Origin: Mesaphorura yosii
Taxonomy: Eukaryota; Arthropoda; Collembola; Poduromorpha; Tullbergiidae
DNA length: 64,000 bases
Direction: 5' to 3'
Assembly: GCA_009869945.1 (NCBI GenBank)
Contig: WIXG01000026.1
Coordinates: 310,001-374,000, forward strand
Shown: piece by piece, positions 37,601 to 53,278 of the stretch
How the letters are laid out: each line of letters begins with the position of its first letter
Position numbering within the stretch: the first letter of the stretch is position 1
Notes under the pieces: generated by a model
Told to the model about the DNA's origin: nothing
The model's database searches: none
The model's input: the letters and a program-made list of their open reading frames with translations, nothing else
Translations under genes and position numbers: made by a program

Positions 37601-38363
37601 ACGCGTACTTTACTTGGAAAATGTCCAGTCAAGTTTCATGTCTGCTCTGTGTTTTGAACGTTTGGCGTTTCTGTATTCTCTGCACTGTTCCTTCAGGAGA
37701 CGCAACCGACATTCGCTACCAGGTGATAACCAACTGTGACCTGCAAATGGTCGGCGAAGAGTTTTCTCGTAAGCCGTACGCTTTAGCAGTGCAGCAAGGC
37801 TCGCCGCTCAAAGATCAATTGAACGATGCGTAAGCGTGGCTCCTAAAAACCTAACCACTGACAGCTTAGGCATATTTATTCTGCACTCTTAACTTATACA
37901 CTGCCTTTAGAGTAGTTAATCACGGGGCCTTCTCACGTAATCTTAGAAAGACTGCATTAGATTAAATAATCTCCAGGATTCTGAAGCTGCTAAATCAGCG
38001 ATTCTTGGAGCAACTGAAGGAAAAATGGTGGAACGATAATCCAGACGCGAAGAAGTGCCCGAGAGAAGATAACCAGTCAGACGGAATCAGCATCCATAAC
38101 ATTGGTGCGTAGTTTGAGATAGGAAACATGGACTGAATCCTTACCATTGTGCTAATTTGATTCCAATTTCCCCAGGCGGTGTATTCATTGTCATCTTCGT
38201 GGGGATCATCATGGCTTGCTTCACTCTCATATTTGAGTACTGGTGGTACCGCAAACGCAACGTGGCCGAAGAATTGGCTGAAATGGCTCTGCCACCTCCG
38301 AAAGAATTTGCACCTTCTTATAACAACGAGAAGACAAATTTCAACACACAATACAACAAGTAA
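28602..38363 (+). CDS. Ir25a: IR25a, ionotropic receptor co-receptor (iGluR family)
   Basis: Exons 28602-28725, 33317-33463, 33531-33690, 33755-33897, 33966-34207, 35214-35398, 35472-35832, 35902-36111, 36180-36518, 36583-36833, 36897-37108, then either 37228-37360 or 37697-37829, then 37977-38104 and 38176-38363. With either alternative exon the protein is 940 aa. A signal peptide (hydrophobic [10 protein letters not shown]) is followed by the amino-terminal domain retained only in IR25a/IR8a-type IRs. Next come ligand-binding half S1 (about 450-575), TM1 (about 579-598, [18 protein letters not shown]), the pore loop [18 protein letters not shown]3 with [12 protein letters not shown]2, and TM4 (about 880-902, [20 protein letters not shown]). 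[10 protein letters not shown] and [19 protein letters not shown] are hallmark IR25a sequences. IR25a is a membrane co-receptor that partners tuning IRs in olfactory, taste, hygro- and thermosensory neurons. The ATG at 28602 is preferred because the frame upstream has none. A possible AATAAA signal lies at 38960. Confidence 0.97.
28726..31787 (+). other. IR25a first intron, 5' part
   Basis: The first intron runs from 28726 to 33316 (4.6 kb). This 3 kb part, up to the inserted transposon, is AT-rich. I see no gene, and small open frames around 29455-29800 and 30600-31430 have no support. Confidence 0.5.
31788..33187 (-). mobile_element. Tc1/mariner-family transposon, decayed, in IR25a intron 1
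   Basis: The element is 1400 bp with terminal inverted repeats of 27 bp, beginning CAGTGCTGGTAACTGAAATA on the left; the right copy differs at one base. It is flanked by TA (31786-31787 and 33188-33189), the target duplication of this superfamily. A partial internal copy of the TIR sequence (GTAATTGAAATAGCTGG) lies near 31981. It carries one minus-strand transposase gene with frameshifts. The near-identical TIRs suggest modest age. Confidence 0.92.
32148..33000 (-). pseudogene. Tc1-like transposase, frameshifted
   Basis: Reading on the minus strand, an N-terminal helix-turn-helix remnant ([10 protein letters not shown]) is followed by a second HTH region ([10 protein letters not shown]). The catalytic part then has [15 protein letters not shown] and FNPIENVW. 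There are 34 residues between the second Asp and the Glu, the DD34E pattern of Tc1. At least two frame changes break it, one near 32900 between the HTH1 remnant and the following frame, and one near 32550 just before [11 protein letters not shown]. No full-length protein is possible, so the copy is not autonomous. Confidence 0.9.
34208..35213 (+). other. IR25a intron 5 with a C-rich, G-poor island
   Basis: A 1 kb intron in a gene where most introns are 60-120 bp. From about 34285 to 34920 the plus strand is strikingly C-rich and G-poor, unlike everything around it. A more ordinary AT-rich part with repeated TTTCC/GGAAA strings follows at 34930-35060. No coding frame spans the island; three frames are partly open but each stops. 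It may be an unidentified element inserted in the intron. Confidence 0.6.
37228..37360 (+). CDS. Ir25a: IR25a alternative exon 12a (tandem duplicate)
   Basis: A 133-bp open exon between exon 11 and the canonical exon 12. It enters in phase 1 (codon G+AC gives Asp) and leaves in phase 2 (AT+G gives Met), exactly as the canonical exon does. The encoded 45 residues include [27 protein letters not shown] and [12 protein letters not shown]. About 26 of 45 residues equal those of the downstream copy. Many codons for identical residues differ at the third base, which is what purifying selection on protein leaves. The donor (CAT/GTAAGG) is good; the acceptor (GAACTCAAG) has a weak pyrimidine tract. 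It is either a regulated mutually exclusive exon or one that is decaying. Confidence 0.82.
37697..37829 (+). CDS. Ir25a: IR25a canonical exon 12b
   Basis: A 133-bp exon encoding [20 protein letters not shown], then [20 protein letters not shown] and QLNDA. It is closer than exon 12a to the sequence known from insect IR25a (GDATDIRY...TNCDLQ...). The acceptor is strong (CTGTTCCTTCAG) and the donor is GC/GTAAGC. It encodes the part of S2 that carries the acidic agonist-contact position and the hinge strand. Confidence 0.95.
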
Positions 38364-40280
38364 ACTAATGGAATTGCGAGCTCCCAAAGTTGTATGTCAA
38401 TATATTCATTGTTGTATTTACTTTCATAGGCAAATCGGGTCTGGGCGTGGTGACCTGCCGTCCATTGAGAATTCCTGGTAAAGGAGCAATCCACATTCAA
38501 GGAAACGTATAGGATAAAATTCCACTCGTGCAATTCAACGAATAAGAAATTTGAGCTTAGATATTGTACCTGGATAGATTATTCACCTGTGATTTGAGAC
38601 GAGAAAGTTAGAATTAGAATATGCCAAGTAAGCATATTTATTTTCACGTTGATCTCTCTGTAGTTTAGCTTTCATGTGACGGCATTTATTGTTAGTGCAG
38701 TTAGCTTATTAGTCGAATACAGTGATAAGGATCAAAAAAGAAAGGTGTTATGAAGTAGAGTTCGTTGGAGCGGCGCTAGCGACTCGATAAGTCCAAAAGA
38801 GCAACATTACATGGTGCAAGCTTGGTCGTGGTTGGACAATGGAATGGAACACAAATTCGAAAATGATGGTTTTTGTGGTTAGAAACCTTAATATGATTGG
38901 AAATGCTTAGCCTTAATATAATCATAATCATATGTAGATCATAACACTTATTCATATTCAATAAAATCAATTGTTATTCACGCATGCCAAGTACTTAGTA
39001 AAATTTTGACAGCATAGTCAAGACTTATGATACGCCCTTCCCGCGGTCTGTGCCATCAAAGCGAGTAGCCAACGACCTCAACGATGGGGCATTGAAGGGT
39101 ACGCTGAAGCAGGCTTGAGTTCTCGCTCTGTAGAAACTGAAAACTGGTCACAGGGACCGTGCTTGAGCTCGTCGTTTACGTCCTTTTAAATGCTAAAGGA
39201 AGAATTCTCCCAGTCTGGAATGCTGGAACAGTTTCGTCTGCTTGGCTTACGGTACTGCGTTTTGCTAGGCATGGCATTCCGGCTCTGCCTCTAATGTGCT
39301 CTATGGAGTTTCAGGTTTCATTACGAGGAGTGCAAGGTTCTTAGATTCGGCAAGAATCGGACTCAGATTGCAGGTACATTTCCAGGAGTGCACGGCGGAA
39401 GTGATGAGTCTGTGCTGTGTTCAATTCCAAGCAGCACTTACTGTAGAGGCAATTCAAGAAATCTCAGAAATAATGCAGTGACATAGAAAAACATGGTTAA
39501 CTCCACAATCGTTAGATTAAGTTTGTGCTGGTTTAACGGAACTCTCACTTCGCTTATGGTGCCTCATCCAGTTTAAAAGCTGAATCAATATCCTTGACTT
39601 CAATCTTGCTAACGTTGTTACATTGTGCTGTGCTCATTTCATATCCAAGCTCATTTTCATCTGTTAGTACTTCCTGTAAAATCTTGCGGATAAATTGAAC
39701 AAGTTTTCAAGAAAGAAAAACCAGTGCTCGCTCTTGAACTTTTAAAAAGGGAAAAGCTTGCATGAAAAGTGATCTCAAGATAATCAGCTGATTAATTTTG
39801 TGACAATTGTGAGTATCGCAGAAGAGAGTATTTCACGCACTCATCGCCAATCCGTAGTAAAATTCGTGTGTATCCTTCAATCTATGCAAATCAGTGAAGT
39901 TAATTATTCTCAGCATCATCGTCATTAGTCATCCTGTAACAGTACCAACGGTAATTTGACTTCAATGGAACCAGTGGCACACTACGACACTTACTAGCTT
40001 GGAAAACCTTGTTGATTAGTTTCTAGCTTTGAGCTTGCAAGGTTGGAAGTATTGCAATATTACTTCTATTTTAATAGGTCGCATCGGGACTTTTTGCGTC
40101 CTTCCTCCAAGTGTCTCTTCAGTAAGACTGATTCGACTGTTTGTCTGGATCTTGTCTGTCAAAGAAGAATGTTTTTACCTACATGAATTATGCAGCGGTC
40201 AACCAATAATTAATAATCGAGGAGGCATTTCAAAGTAAATTCAATCAGCTGCCTATCGAAATCTTGTGTGGATAGTGGAG
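38364..40280. other. Spacer between IR25a and Hip14
   Basis: About 1.9 kb between two plus-strand genes. AATAAA at 38960-38965 could be the IR25a poly(A) signal. A somewhat GC-richer stretch at about 39020-39480 has short open frames without recognisable features. The Hip14 promoter should lie toward the 3' side. Confidence 0.45.
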
Positions 40281-42737
40281 ATGGAGCCGGACTCAATAAG
40301 CAGCGCTGATGAGGTCTCACATTCACGAGCCAGTACTAGCGGTGAAATTGGCAGCACTAAGCCTGAGCCGGAAGAATTTGACATCGTTAAAGCCACGCAG
40401 GTAAGTTGCATGTTAAGAATTAAGATTTCTTCAATTAGTATGGACGTTGCATGATAAGTGCTCTGCATTAATAACACTTTGGATTTTGTTTGTGTAGTAC
40501 GGCATATACGCACGTTGTCGTGAGCTACTGAAAAATGGATTTGATGTCAATCAACGTGATTCGGAGAATATTACCTTACTCCACTGGGCTTCGATAAACT
40601 GCAGAAAGGATATTGCGAAGCTGTATGTGGAAGCTGGTGCCATTGTAGATGCGATTGGCGGAGAACTACAGTCCACCCCCCTACACTGGGCTACGAGACA
40701 GGGTCACCTAGCCATGGTTGTGTTCTTGATGAAAGAAGGGGCAGATCCATCATTACGCGATGGGGAAGGCTGTTCAGCTATACATTTGGCTGCACAATTC
40801 GGATTTACAAACATCGTGGCTTACTTCTTGGCGAAAGGGGCTAGTCCTGACATACAAGATAAGAATGGAATGACACCATTAATGTGGTCAGCGGCTCGAG
40901 TGCACAGGTAGAAAGCATAACGACCAATTTCGCGAAAAAAGCTTACTCCTACGACATCATATTTTTGTTCATTTAACAGCCCCGATCCCTCCAGACTTCT
41001 GCTGACATTTGGGGCAAGCACATCCGTGCAAGACAGATTACATATGAACACAGCATTGCACTGGGCAATCCATTCAAAGAATTCAACAGTATTATCAATT
41101 CTAACGAAGCACAATGCATCTTTAGATATTCCAAATGCAGAAGGCGAGACAGCGTTAACCTTACTTAAGAAAATGAATTCAATGAAATCTTTTGATTGGA
41201 TTGGGAGGAAAATTATTGGCAGTATTATACGAAAGGCAGAAGAGAAGCGAGGTGGCCGGTTTCAGGAATTGGTGAGGGACAAGGTGAAAAATATACAACA
41301 ATAATAAAGCAGCGCCCATGTAAATATTGTCAATCCTTATGTCCTTGGTTTATTTCTAGAAGGTGAAGTATTGGAGCCAGGTATTGATTCCTTTCATAGG
41401 AATTTACCTGATCGGGGAGATACTAGCTGCCGAAATCAGTGTGCTGATCAGATTCGCTCTGTTGGGTGTGGTTGTGATTGGTTTCCGTGGTCTTGGAAGG
41501 CTTGTTTGTGATGAAAGATTCATGTCAATCTTCCCTATCAGCGTTTACCTGGCAACAAAAGTATGCATGTTTCTTTTGCATGGCTCCGGCCAGAATGAAT
41601 TGATGATTTCACGCTTTTTATAGTTCTGGATGTACGTTACATGGTTCATGTACATCGCGCCAGTCATACCATTGTCACAGACAATCCTAATGGTTTCATC
41701 GTCCCTATTTCTGTGGTACAATTTTCTTCGTGCGTGGCGAGGGGATCCAGGAGTCATATCAGTCTCCAAGGAGGAGCGATATCAGGTATGTTAATATTAA
41801 TATTCTTGACTATAATGACTAGGTAGTAGTCAGTATTCCCTAGTAAGTATTGCATTCCTTGGAACAAGCGAACCAGTGCCTTTGATTTCCGCAGATAATC
41901 ATTGATCTGGCTGAAGAGGACGGATTTGACCCGAAACATTTTTGTACAACATGTCTAATTCGAAAGCCAATGAGGTCAAAACACTGCTCAATATGTGATA
42001 GATGCGTCGCGAGGTATGGTTTGTAGTTTATGCAGCCACTTAAGATAGAATCTGCCAACAGTGGCATCAATTGAGTTTATTTTATTTGGCAGATTTGATC
42101 ACCATTGTCCGTGGCTTTCCAATTGTGTTGGATGGAAGAATCACAAATACTTCATAGGCTATTTGTTTGCCCTTGTGGTGACTTGTGGCATTTACTTTAT
42201 GGGGGCGATGTCCTTCTGGAACTTACACTGCACTAAGCCTGGGAATAGTCTGAACAATTTCATTCGGGTTTTCACTTGCAATACGTGGGTTACCTTTATG
42301 ACTGGACAGGCCATTGTTCATGCATTCTGGGTTGCTGCCCTCCTGGCTTGTCAGTTGTATCAGGTGAGAAAAGTGGAAATCACTTTCCTCGGCGTCTGTC
42401 ATGGAACTGTATTGCATGAAATGATTCTTGAACGCAGATTTTGTGGCTTGGAATGACTACAAATGAAAGGCTCAACTTCTCGAGATATGCATATTTTGGT
42501 CATCGTGGAAAAGACTGTGGAAGTCACAAATCAAAAAAACACATATTTAATCGTTCCGTGCTTCACAACTGTATCGACTTCTTTGAACTGAAATGCTTTC
42601 GAAGCTATCGAAAGGTGGACTGGCTTCGGGCGTATGCACCTGTATCTAGTCATGCAGATGACCATGATTATCACGATCACAATGACGTCCAGAATCATCA
42701 TTTGATTAAAGACAAGGATAACTTTCAGTATGTGTGA
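40281..42737 (+). CDS. Hip14: Hip14/ZDHHC17-type ankyrin-repeat palmitoyltransferase
   Basis: Exons 40281-40400, 40498-40907, 40980-41271 (or 41283), 41360-41560, 41624-41785, 41895-42013, 42093-42363 and 42438-42737 give 624 aa (628 with the alternative donor; both stay in frame). Ankyrin repeats occupy about residues 40-245 ([60 protein letters not shown]). Hydrophobic segments and a Cys-rich DHHC domain follow: [18 protein letters not shown], then DHHC at 437-440 and [15 protein letters not shown]. After two more membrane spans there is a TTNER motif (the family's TTxE), and the C terminus is His/Asp-rich. It is a multi-span Golgi/presynaptic S-acyltransferase that loads palmitate onto Cys residues of synaptic proteins such as SNAP25 and CSP in flies. 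The catalytic Cys is present and the gene looks intact. Its 17/13 subtype follows from the ankyrin-DHHC architecture. Confidence 0.95.
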
Positions 42738-44645
42738 AGAGGTGTTGCTGGAGCTTCTTCGGGCAACGTTACCATATAGTCAGGCGCCTGCGAGATGAGT
42801 ACAATCGTGATGTTAGATTCGATCTTGAATGAGACGAACATTTCCTTTTTTCTTCAGATAAATACCTTAAAATAGCAACTAATTATGCTATATTTTCATG
42901 TGAAGACTGCTGGAGATTTTCTTAAGTTATAGTTCCTTCTTGCGCACCAACGCAACCAAACTACTTATATTATGATTGCATTTTATGCTGAAAACGGTTC
43001 CTTATGAGTATCTACCTCTTAATTTAAAGTGCATTGTAATAGCAACGATTACTTACTGAAATGATAATAATGCTACCTGATGTTGCTTGCGACATGAGTT
43101 GCGACTTGTACTATAATCGATGTGTAAGTCGAAGTTTAAGTAGGCCGTGGATATCCTGTCCTGATTGCGACATGCGTGAGCTACGCAAATATATGCTTCT
43201 CGTTGTTCTCATACGTGGCATCGCTAGGAAGTTAAAATATTTCACAAATGCGGTGAGAATCGACTTACTCACAGAAATAGAACTAAATTATATCCGGGCT
43301 TGCGTGCTTGATACTTGTTATATATGCCTTGCACGATTCCTGCACGCTTCGACTAGGATAAATGTCAAATCAGAGAAGCTGTTGATTTTGCTCGAATATG
43401 TCTTCATTTATCTTGCAAATGTTAACCGAATGACCGAAATTTTACAGCATTTATTACGAAAGTATTTGTCATGTACTACAATAAAAGTGAAAACACAAAT
43501 GCTTGGGAAGAAGTCCCGAAGAAATTATTACCATTTTTTTACCTCCTGACAGAAAGGAATTTAATGAGCATGCGCTCTCACAACTGTGCGATGTTACAAA
43601 CAATGCTGATTTGAAACTGAAGGACCTAAATGCTACTTGGTCAACTATTTCAGAACCTCCCCATCGTTCTACCTTCCGTAGTTTTGCACGATCTGTGAAC
43701 CGTGCCTAATGCATGTCAGACGTCTTTCCACAGTATCGACTATCGTAACAGGAACAAATAACATCAACTCTGTAACAGTATAGTACGGAAATACAGAATA
43801 ACCACTAAGATACGCAATTTTAATTATCGATATCGTTACTAGATGATGTAGTAGTTTTTCTCCATAAATTACAAACATCTGTCAGGTTAAACTTTGGTCT
43901 TATAAAATAGAGATTACATAACTCTCAAATGCTAAATATTGAATTCTAAAGATATTCAAAATGGATTTAATTGATGTTGATGTGGATATCACCTGTTTTC
44001 CTGCTACTTCTCAATCCTGAGTAGTGGATTGATTTACATTCCCTTTTCTAATTCTTCTTCTCACGAAATTCTAACTCCAACCCTGAGTCAAGTATCGGGT
44101 ATTCTAAGCTAAGCTAAAACTAAACTAAAACTATACTAACAACTTCTGGACAAAAAAATTTAAACAATAGTATACTCCTTACAAAACAAGTCGAAAACTA
44201 TCAAAATTATTCTACGAAGTAATCATAATGACACAAGTTAGCAAAAAATGCATCCCACACTTTTTTTTAATTCTAAGCAAACGCCTAAGCAGGGTCGGAG
44301 TGTGAAATTGCAGTAGAGCTTTAGTTGGTAACTCCAAGAGATGCTCTGGACATTGACCATCGATCAGGACTGATGTTGCACAAAACTGACATATAATGAG
44401 ATTAGCTTTCACAACATACTAACTAGGTAATGATAAGTTTGATAAGTATTATTTCCGCATTCCTAACATATGCTTTCATCATACGTCAGAAAAATTGACC
44501 TCTTCAAAACCTTCTAAACCAGGTTTTCTGAGGCTCTTGTACCGGTGACATAGAATCTTCTTAATGGAACACGTCACGTTTCCATTTCTTATCTTGTCAG
44601 TTTCCATTTACCCATTCTGGAATACTTCTGCTTCGGGAATGGAGA
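42738..44645. other. Convergent region between Hip14 and Sfmbt
   Basis: About 1.9 kb of AT-rich DNA that should contain the 3' UTRs of Hip14 (+) and Sfmbt (-). A 162-codon open frame at 43061-43549 has no recognisable feature and unusual residue composition, so it is not called. No repeats stand out. Confidence 0.45.
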
Positions 44646-47946
<3,301 letters not shown>

Positions 47947-50900
47947 TTCTGTTGCTGCCAGTGAATGACTATTTCAAGTGCAAGTCTTTGACAATCTAAC
48001 CGTCCATTATATTACTGAAACCATGAATCTAGAATCTCTAGCGTGGAATTAAAAAAGAACAGCTCAATCACAATTCACTCATTCCTTTGCTTTTCGAGTC
48101 CACTGAAAAGGCTTACTTGCAACAATATTCGGATAATTTTCTCTTCCGCTCACGCGCACTCCGGTTAATTTAGCAGTAAAAACGTGTGACACTCAAGTCA
48201 CTGGAAACAATCGTCAGCAGCCAGCTCGTAAAATCTGTCGTTCTGAAATTGTACCTTTGCAAATAGGACTTCGATTGCTGCTGCTTAAAGTGCCGCTGAG
48301 GTTCACAGATAAAGTGTAAATACAAACAGTAAAACCGCCAGAAGTTGCACCTTATGAATTGTATAATTCACGCAGTTCAATTATAAGCAAAATTCTGAAT
48401 AAATTGCCCACAGGGACGCAGTTCCAGTCCCCTCAATTGCCCTGCGCTGTAACCTACAGTTTCTTAATTAACTAGCGGTAATACAACAATGCTAATGACT
48501 TTACACTTTAATGGTCTCAATCAATCAGAAAACATAAAATAACAGAAACGAAAATGTTGGACAAACAATACACATTGCACAACACAGCTCGAGCCAGCAG
48601 CACCACAAACCTCCTCAAAAACCATTCAGCAGACGCAAAAAGTTTGTGCAATGCATGGCTGTAGGAATTGCTTTGTGTACGCCAGGAATTCTGGTTGAGG
48701 ATCCGTGGCGAGACGCGAGTCTTTCTCCTTCCTCTCTCGCGTAGACTCGCGATGAACGCAGAGCAGAGGGTAATAAAGCCAATTCTGTTTCAAAGCAGTT
48801 CGTCAGAGAGAGCCGTACCTCACGAAAATGCCACTAAACTTACTAATCATTTCTCCACTCACGCTCGTATTTAAAGAGTTAATACCAATTCTCAGAGTCA
48901 CAAACCACAACGTTACGTAGCACCCATGGAGTCCATGAACTGGAGCTTCAGTTACGACCGAATATCCAGAGCCCACCAGAAGAGGAATAAATGATGCTGT
49001 TTTCGTCAATCGTCACAGTCATTCAGGCTGGGATTTCGAGAGAGGTGTGTGAAACAGAATAATAACGGGTGTACTCGTTTGATACAATAAAATGTAGATA
49101 TTTAGAGATGAGCGTCATGTCGTTGACATAAAGATGAGGCATTTTCAGTCAATGTATGGCAAATTAGAGTTGCAGATCTCTGTCCTGCTCTCAAAGTTTA
49201 CACTTGAAGTCATTCGTAAACAGGTAGAATTCATGTAATTTGATGGCACTTCAAAGTCAGAACTTTCTCCTAGCACAAATTATGTTCATTCCCCTTGTTT
49301 TCATGTGTCCTACTCACTCGGCTCCATAACACCAGTTTCCTTTCCTTCTCCAACGACGTGTCGGCATCGTGTGCCATTGACAATTACGGCATCGGCATCA
49401 CCTTGACGAAACAACGCGAGAGGGATTCTGTACGCGTCTTGAAGAATGAACATGAACGTTACAGTAAGCTGAAGGAATTTTTTTGCAGAAATTACTGACG
49501 AATGGAAGTCCGGGTGTTATCAGGTGTCTGGAATTTTTTTTACGCAATTCTTGATGGCAAATAAACTTCATGGACAAACATCGCAGTTAAATTCACGCAA
49601 CATGTGGCAGAGATTCGGTACAGTAATGAAGATACGGTATTTTATTCATATCTGTTTCATTTGTGTCTTACACAGAACAGATAGCCAACAGTTGTACAGA
49701 GTTCATTGAGATTGTACCCAGAAATTTCTACATACAAATATTTCTTCAACGGAGCTAAATAGCAGTTGTAACCAGAAAGGAAAGATATTTGTCGTATTTG
49801 TTAACTTGAATTAAACAACCATCGTGCGACCAATCTTTTCCCGTTTGTTCAGTAGTAATACTTTGCAAAAGAGCCGTGTCTAATATTGTTTCAGTGTCTT
49901 AGCATCAGATTGAGAAGCCCGAGAAGGAAAGAAAGTGCTTGCCAAGTCAATTCAAAGCAATGTCATTTTTCTCATTCTAAATTTCTGATCGGGTCGTTAT
50001 TATTCCCAATTGAATGTGATGCTAAAAGTGTAATCTATGTACATCAACTAGAAGTGTCTACTTTCACTCTTGTCGTTATTACACTATATGTAATCATTGC
50101 AATATGTTCCGCTACAACAAAATTTTCTACACGAACTACGCAGTGACACGTACACATTCAAAATGATGTATGCACATAATTTGTTTCCTACAAGATCATC
50201 GAGTACAATTAAGTTGATGAAATGTACATGTACTAAAGTACAAGAGTGATAAAAGTAGAAATGATCTTATGTTCAACAGATTCTTATCTTAATTAGCTAC
50301 AAATAGGCTACGGTTACGCTTAAACAGTACGTGCATACAAACATACAAATTTATTAAATACGTATCCAAAATCCAAAAGACGCAAGAAATCGTAATCGTT
50401 ATTTTGCTTTCAAGCTGACGGTTCCTTCGATCTCGAGGTGAAGGATCGCGTCAACAACGTAACGTTAAACCTTTAACAACAGAGGGCAAGCCAATCGCTT
50501 ATCAACATTCAATAGTTTAATGCTTCCTTCAATTTAGTCATTCTGCCAAGCGAATTGACGCCTTACTTTCTCCAACGTAACTAACTTCCTAATTCGTGTC
50601 TATCAAAAACTCACTGTAATAATACAGCCATGTATTATTTGAGCAAATAATTCCACACTCCCACCCACGCTCCCACAACACTATGAATTAGCAACAATAG
50701 TGCCAATTCATTCATCCTAGCCCGTTGAACTCCTACCAAGGGAAAGTAGCTACGTCAGTAATTCATTATTATTTAAATTGGTTGCAAGTTAGAAAGCCAA
50801 ATTTTGAGAACACTTTACGAGAAAGAAAGTTGATAAAAAGCAAACTGACACGTTCTCACTTTCGAAGTAGTAAAAATCTTAAGTAAGTTCTCCCATTCCC

Positions 50901-53278
50901 AAATATTCGTCTAGACCTACTGAACTACGTACCGACTCCAACTAGAATAAACCCTACGACCTACAACGTACTTCACAACAAATTTCTACGCCTGCACTAA
51001 CTTAGAGTGATACACGATTCATGTAAAAATATCTAATCCCTTTATAATATTTAGTCTTCATACTCCACTCCTTTTCACTTCACTGTTGTAATGAAGACGT
51101 AATAAATTAGTTCTCTTAGAAGTACATAAAGCTCACATGAAACGAAAGTAAATGCTGGTTGAACAAAAATATATGAACGTGTATCGTGTCTTAGTCGTTG
51201 CTGTACAAATTCTTTAACTGCTGAAATGAGACTGGATGTTGGTTTGATTTGAACTGAGGGAAATTTTGTCATTTGTCATCAATTCGATTGAACTAATGAA
51301 AGTGGTTATAATTAGTAACAACATTTGAAACTGAGATCAAGTCGGGGTTGTTTCAGTGTCTCGTTTCGTTCAATTTAAATACGCTAACGTTAGCTTAACC
51401 TTATCAATCCCTAACAAGTGAACCACGTAGCTTTTCTTCCTATCTCCTACACTTAAAAATTGTAATTAATTACGCTCTAAGTTACACTAGTTACGTTTAT
51501 ACTAACATTGTAAATGCAATTCGGCAAATCTATAGGATTTATTAATGAGTTGTGATATTTTATGTCTGAACGGATTAATTGGTGTAAGTATACAACAATA
51601 CGAATTTCAAGGTCGTGATATTGTATGGAATTGTAAGTAAAGTTGAACATTGTGAGTTTTTGTTGAACCAGAAGACGTACAAAATAGTGGGCCTAATATT
51701 TAAGTAACGGGAGACTACACCTACGAAGGATGTAGTACAAACAGCAGAAGTAAGAAAGTAGTGGACATCGCAAAGTGAAAGTAAAAAATATAAATAATTT
51801 AAGCTACGGCTTCACGATCTCAACTAATTCCCTTCTACTGAAAACTCAGTAACTTCGAAACTATTTTCTCACCAGTCATCTATGCTTAGAATACGAAAAC
51901 AAGTCTCATCAAATAGGAAATTCATTACTTGTTTTAGCAATTGGACTCAGTCTTTGTCTGACTTTCGCGTAATAATTGTTCGTGGTGTGTTACAAGTAAC
52001 AGTTAATTGTCAGACTCTCTAAATAAAACCATCCAAAGTGCAAATTACTGCTACATACGTTCGATTTTGATCTCATTCAAATTGCTATGTACAAGAAGCC
52101 TAGCACGAAATACGAAACAGTCTCTTATTCGTCATCCTACCGAATCATTCTGATGCCTTCGTAAATTAGAAGGATTAAAATAATAAATTGCAAAGCTATG
52201 CGTAAGATATTTACAAATATTTCAACCATATCAAATAGCCAATCTTCCATGAATAAGAAACCTATGTTGCTCTATGTAGAAATGGGTACTGAAAAAGAAT
52301 AAGGTACCGCCAACGTTTTACATCAATTCCAGTCCATACGTATTTCTGAATCATTTCATCGTTCCAAAGTCAGAAGCAAGTCCCCCGATTCTCAAGTCTA
52401 TGCATTCCAATGGTATTTTTCTCGAAAGCTTGAACATTGAACTAAAGTAGGAGCCAATTCGCTACAAATTACAACTACAGTGAACAGTGAGCTCCATTCC
52501 AAAATTGAAGTACACAAATGTCAAGTCACCAATGTTATGTCATGGACCATAGAGTTTCAGAAAATATATTCGTATTGATTCTCGCACTTGCGAAACTGCG
52601 GTGTTTAAACGGTAACATAAATACAAAATTATTTTGCATTGAATGCAGCAACTCTGAAGTACTGGGATTGCACAGACTTTAAAATGTCGAGTTAGAAATT
52701 TTATACAAAAAGGAATCTTCAGTGATTTTGAAAACTACTTAGCGGCACAGAAGCTTGAATTACTTTGATGCCTCACTCAATCAGCATTCACACTACGCTA
52801 GTAAGCTATTAAAAAATGATTGCCATGATTTCTACTCAGTACTCATTCATTCACCGGAATTCCTTTGAGACCATTGTCAATCTTTTGCTACTCGCACGCA
52901 AACTGGATCTTTATCCTGTTTTATGTAACAAAGAGATTGAATTATGCGTTAACTTCGAACCCAACTTGTTCTGTTCGTCAAATTCGGTTACTTTCGATCA
53001 ATCGGAGTTGTTGAAGAAATGTACAAAAACAATTTAGGGTGGAGCGGTCACCAAAGGTGATTACCGTTTTGCTTGGTAAAACTGACAGTTTGATAGTCGG
53101 GAGGAATCGCACAATCATCATTCAAGACTCACATTTTACAAGAACTAATCTTAGTAAATGCAATAAGATAGAGATAGGAAAATTAACAATACGTAACTCT
53201 TAGCATTAAGCTCAAATTCTTCGCATGTGTGCTGAAGGTTACATAGTCAGCTCAATAGCGCAGTAAGCAGTAAAGAAC
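47947..53278. other. Gene-poor region between Sfmbt and AP-4
   Basis: 5.3 kb between the 5' end of Sfmbt and the 3' end of AP-4, both on the minus strand. It should contain the Sfmbt promoter and leader and the AP-4 3' UTR. It is AT-rich, with many short frames and no domain. At 48714-48751 a perfect 9-bp inverted repeat (CGCGAGTCT ... AGACTCGCG) with a 20-bp loop stands in a local GC-rich patch. I see no RNA gene or transposon. Confidence 0.45.

Noticed and set aside
39020..39480. Possible gene in a GC-richer patch downstream of IR25a
   Set aside because: Only 60-codon frames, no splice-linked exons and no domain.
43061..43549. 162-codon plus-strand frame after Hip14
   Set aside because: Cys/Leu/Arg-rich with no domain, located in the Hip14/Sfmbt convergent 3' region; probably chance.
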